53,663 nucleotides of DNA from Candidatus Bathyarchaeota archaeon (GTDB taxonomy: Archaea; Thermoproteota; Bathyarchaeia; 40CM-2-53-6): assembly GCA_005888635.1 (NCBI GenBank), contig VBAW01000027.1, forward strand, positions 1 to 53,663, read 5' to 3'. The notes beneath the pieces are model-generated. The model saw only the letters and a list, made by a program, of their open reading frames with translations. It was not told the DNA's origin and did not search any database. The translations under genes and the position numbers were made by a program. Position 1 is the stretch's first letter; every line of letters begins with the position of its first letter. Positions 52,348 through 53,663 of this stretch are shown piece after piece.

Positions 52348-53391
52348 ATGGTCAGTCAGACCAGGCGTGAATTCCTCAAACTCGGTCTTGCCGCTGCGGC
52401 AAGTGCTGCTGCAGCTTCTGGGATCGAGATTCCTCTGTTAGGAAATCAGAACTCCAATCTTCAGAACCAACTAAACAGCGCGAATACCCAGATGGCCAAT
52501 CTCAAGACTAAGCTCAATACGGTCACTGGGTTCGTTAGTCTGAACATCAATGAACAATCTCTTGTAGAAGCCATCGTTGAGACAATCATCCCCTCGGATA
52601 GTACAGGTCCCGGAGCAAAGGAGGCTGGAGTCATCTACTTCATCGACAGAGCGCTAGCAGGGGATTACGGACAGAGCGCTAACATGTTCATGGACGCTCC
52701 GCACAATCCGCCGGGGATACCTGCCAGCGCTGGCCCACTCAAGGTCAAGCCGAGCTCTGCATGGGCATTCCTCCAGAATTACCAGCAGACCGCCTATCTG
52801 CCCGCGGGGGGAGGGGGAGGAGCGGGGGCTGCCAACCCGATATCCTACCCTGGAGCAAGTCGGACTTACACCGTAGGTGTGACCAATTACACGGTCAATT
52901 ATGGCGTCACCGCTAGCCCACGCGTGGGCTCAGGCATCAACCTTCAGTATCCGGTTAATATGAGAGAATTTTGGAGGATAAGCCTAGCTGCACTCCAAGC
53001 CTACTCCAACAAGTACTACAGCGGGAACTACCAGACTTTGAGCTCCGCTAATCAACTGCAGGTGCTGAAAGATCTCTGGGCAAACACGCCAAAGACGCAA
53101 ACTAATCCTCCTCCTCCCGCGGACGATCTTACAGGATTCAGCAACATTCTACCGTCCGACTTCGCGTACGAGCTGACGTTCATGACATGGGCAGGGTTCC
53201 TCATGGATCCGTTGTATGGTGGAAATCAGAATATGGTCGGGTGGGACTATGTCGGATTCAATGGAGTGAACTTCGGCAACTTCTATGGTGAGGGATTAGA
53301 CCAGAAGACGCTCATGGTTGCCTCAAGTCCTACGAAGCTCAAGCCGGCCAGTCTGGCGCAGTACCAGCAGCAAGCCACGGGCGGAGCATAG
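52348..53391 (+). CDS. Gluconate 2-dehydrogenase subunit 3-like, Tat-exported
   Basis: 347 residues. The N-terminus has a twin-arginine signal, T-R-R-E-F-L-K-L-G followed by an Ala-rich hydrophobic stretch, so the folded complex is exported. LVEAIVETIIPSDSTGPGAKEAGVIYFID (near 68-96) matches the Gluconate_2-dh3 family, the small subunit that pairs with an FAD-dependent dehydrogenase. The central part has a Gly-rich loop (near 152-159) and a long insertion, so it is longer than the usual 180-250 residues. The FAD subunit gene starts three bases later. Confidence 0.86.
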   Translation: MVSQTRREFLKLGLAAAASAAAASGIEIPLLGNQNSNLQNQLNSANTQMANLKTKLNTVTGFVSLNINEQSLVEAIVETIIPSDSTGPGAKEAGVIYFIDRALAGDYGQSANMFMDAPHNPPGIPASAGPLKVKPSSAWAFLQNYQQTAYLPAGGGGGAGAANPISYPGASRTYTVGVTNYTVNYGVTASPRVGSGINLQYPVNMREFWRISLAALQAYSNKYYSGNYQTLSSANQLQVLKDLWANTPKTQTNPPPPADDLTGFSNILPSDFAYELTFMTWAGFLMDPLYGGNQNMVGWDYVGFNGVNFGNFYGEGLDQKTLMVASSPTKLKPASLAQYQQQATGGA

Positions 53392-53393
53392 TC

Positions 53394-53663
53394 ATGTCAA
53401 CGGTGATCCAAGAAAGTCCGGTAGACGTCGTCTGCTTGGGTGTCGGATTCATGAGCGGGGTGGTAGCAACGGAGCTAGCCCTAGCAGGTAACAGTGTTGT
53501 AGGGATAACCAAGGGTCCATATTGGGACTATGTCAACGACTATTCAACAACCAAGTACGACGAGTGGGGGGTCGGACTCGGACGGAAGTACGACAGCCCG
53601 CTTCCTCTGCAAAGCACCACTATTCGGAACGACAGCAGCCAGTTCGCGCTTCCAGTCCGCAGG
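53394..53663 (+). CDS. GMC-type FAD dehydrogenase subunit, cut by the window end
   Basis: The first 90 codons of a flavoprotein. VDVVCLGVGFMSGVVATELA is a variant FAD dinucleotide fold (G-x-G-x2-x-G), followed by GITKGPYWDY and NDYSTTKYDEW, as in the large subunit of gluconate/2-keto-gluconate dehydrogenases of the GMC family. It has no signal of its own, so it would travel through the Tat system with subunit 3. The 3' end is outside the window. Confidence 0.8.
   Translation, partial: MSTVIQESPVDVVCLGVGFMSGVVATELALAGNSVVGITKGPYWDYVNDYSTTKYDEWGVGLGRKYDSPLPLQSTTIRNDSSQFALPVRR

Noticed and set aside
1-53663. CRISPR arrays, insertion sequences, integrases, attachment sites
   Set aside because: No repeat-spacer pattern, transposase, integrase or terminal inverted repeats were found by reading.

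Overview
The window comes from an archaeon, most likely a soil- or sediment-type member of the Thermoproteota (TACK), close to the non-ammonia-oxidising Nitrososphaeria or the Bathyarchaeia. The basis is an archaeal aIF2-beta next to a DUF424 gene, an archaeal-type MetRS, a split glycine decarboxylase (gcvPA/gcvPB), an AglH-like GlcNAc-1-P transferase, a divergent FtsZ homologue without catalytic T7 aspartates, an intron-containing tRNA-Gln, an archaeal glucose dehydrogenase, NitrOD5-like and DUF5752-like proteins, TATA boxes about 26 bp upstream of leaderless starts, and very frequent TTG starts. The genus cannot be told from this window alone.

Layout. 0.1-8.7 kb: family-5 uracil-DNA glycosylase, two divergent DUF72 proteins, tandem-rhodanese sulfurtransferase, metallo-beta-lactamase hydrolase, thioredoxin reductase, a zinc-ribbon protein, and an unnamed pair made of a membrane-anchored surface protein and a cytosolic coiled-coil protein. 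8.8-18.9 kb: ATP-grasp protein, AglH-like transferase, gcvPA-gcvPB, FtsZ-like protein, PHP phosphoesterase, MetRS, aIF2-beta and DUF424. 19-22.3 kb: a membrane protein, a frameshifted DUF559 endonuclease, a class III adenylate cyclase/TPR gene split by an internal deletion, and tRNA-Gln(TTG) with two apparent introns. 22.5-28.2 kb: a complete branched-chain amino-acid-type ABC transporter (livKHMGF) followed by an MFS transporter. 28.2-36.5 kb: an accessory region with a decayed copy of the tail of a DEAH helicase, a secreted protein interrupted by an amber codon, a membrane-bound wHTH regulator, the intact DEAH helicase, a PAP2 phosphatase, small zinc ribbons and several small membrane proteins.

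37-53.7 kb is a carbohydrate and redox island: two GH15 glucoamylase-type enzymes, a clan GH-A hydrolase, class I fructose-1,6-bisphosphatase, ribulose-5-phosphate epimerase, an FMN-dependent 2-hydroxy-acid oxidase, glucose dehydrogenase, DUF5752 protein, glycogen synthase and glycogen branching enzyme. Two membrane-anchored cupredoxins and the start of a gluconate/sorbitol-dehydrogenase-like complex follow. Together they could make glycogen from gluconeogenic hexose phosphate, release glucose with the GH15 enzymes, oxidise it (Entner-Doudoroff entry) and pass electrons from membrane sugar-acid dehydrogenases to copper proteins.

Two cross-cutting observations. First, at least five loci show single frameshifts, nonsense codons or an internal deletion, either real gene decay or assembly error. 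Second, several well-conserved genes (glucose dehydrogenase, livF, MFS, NitrOD5-like) lack an ATG/GTG/TTG where the conserved N-terminus begins.
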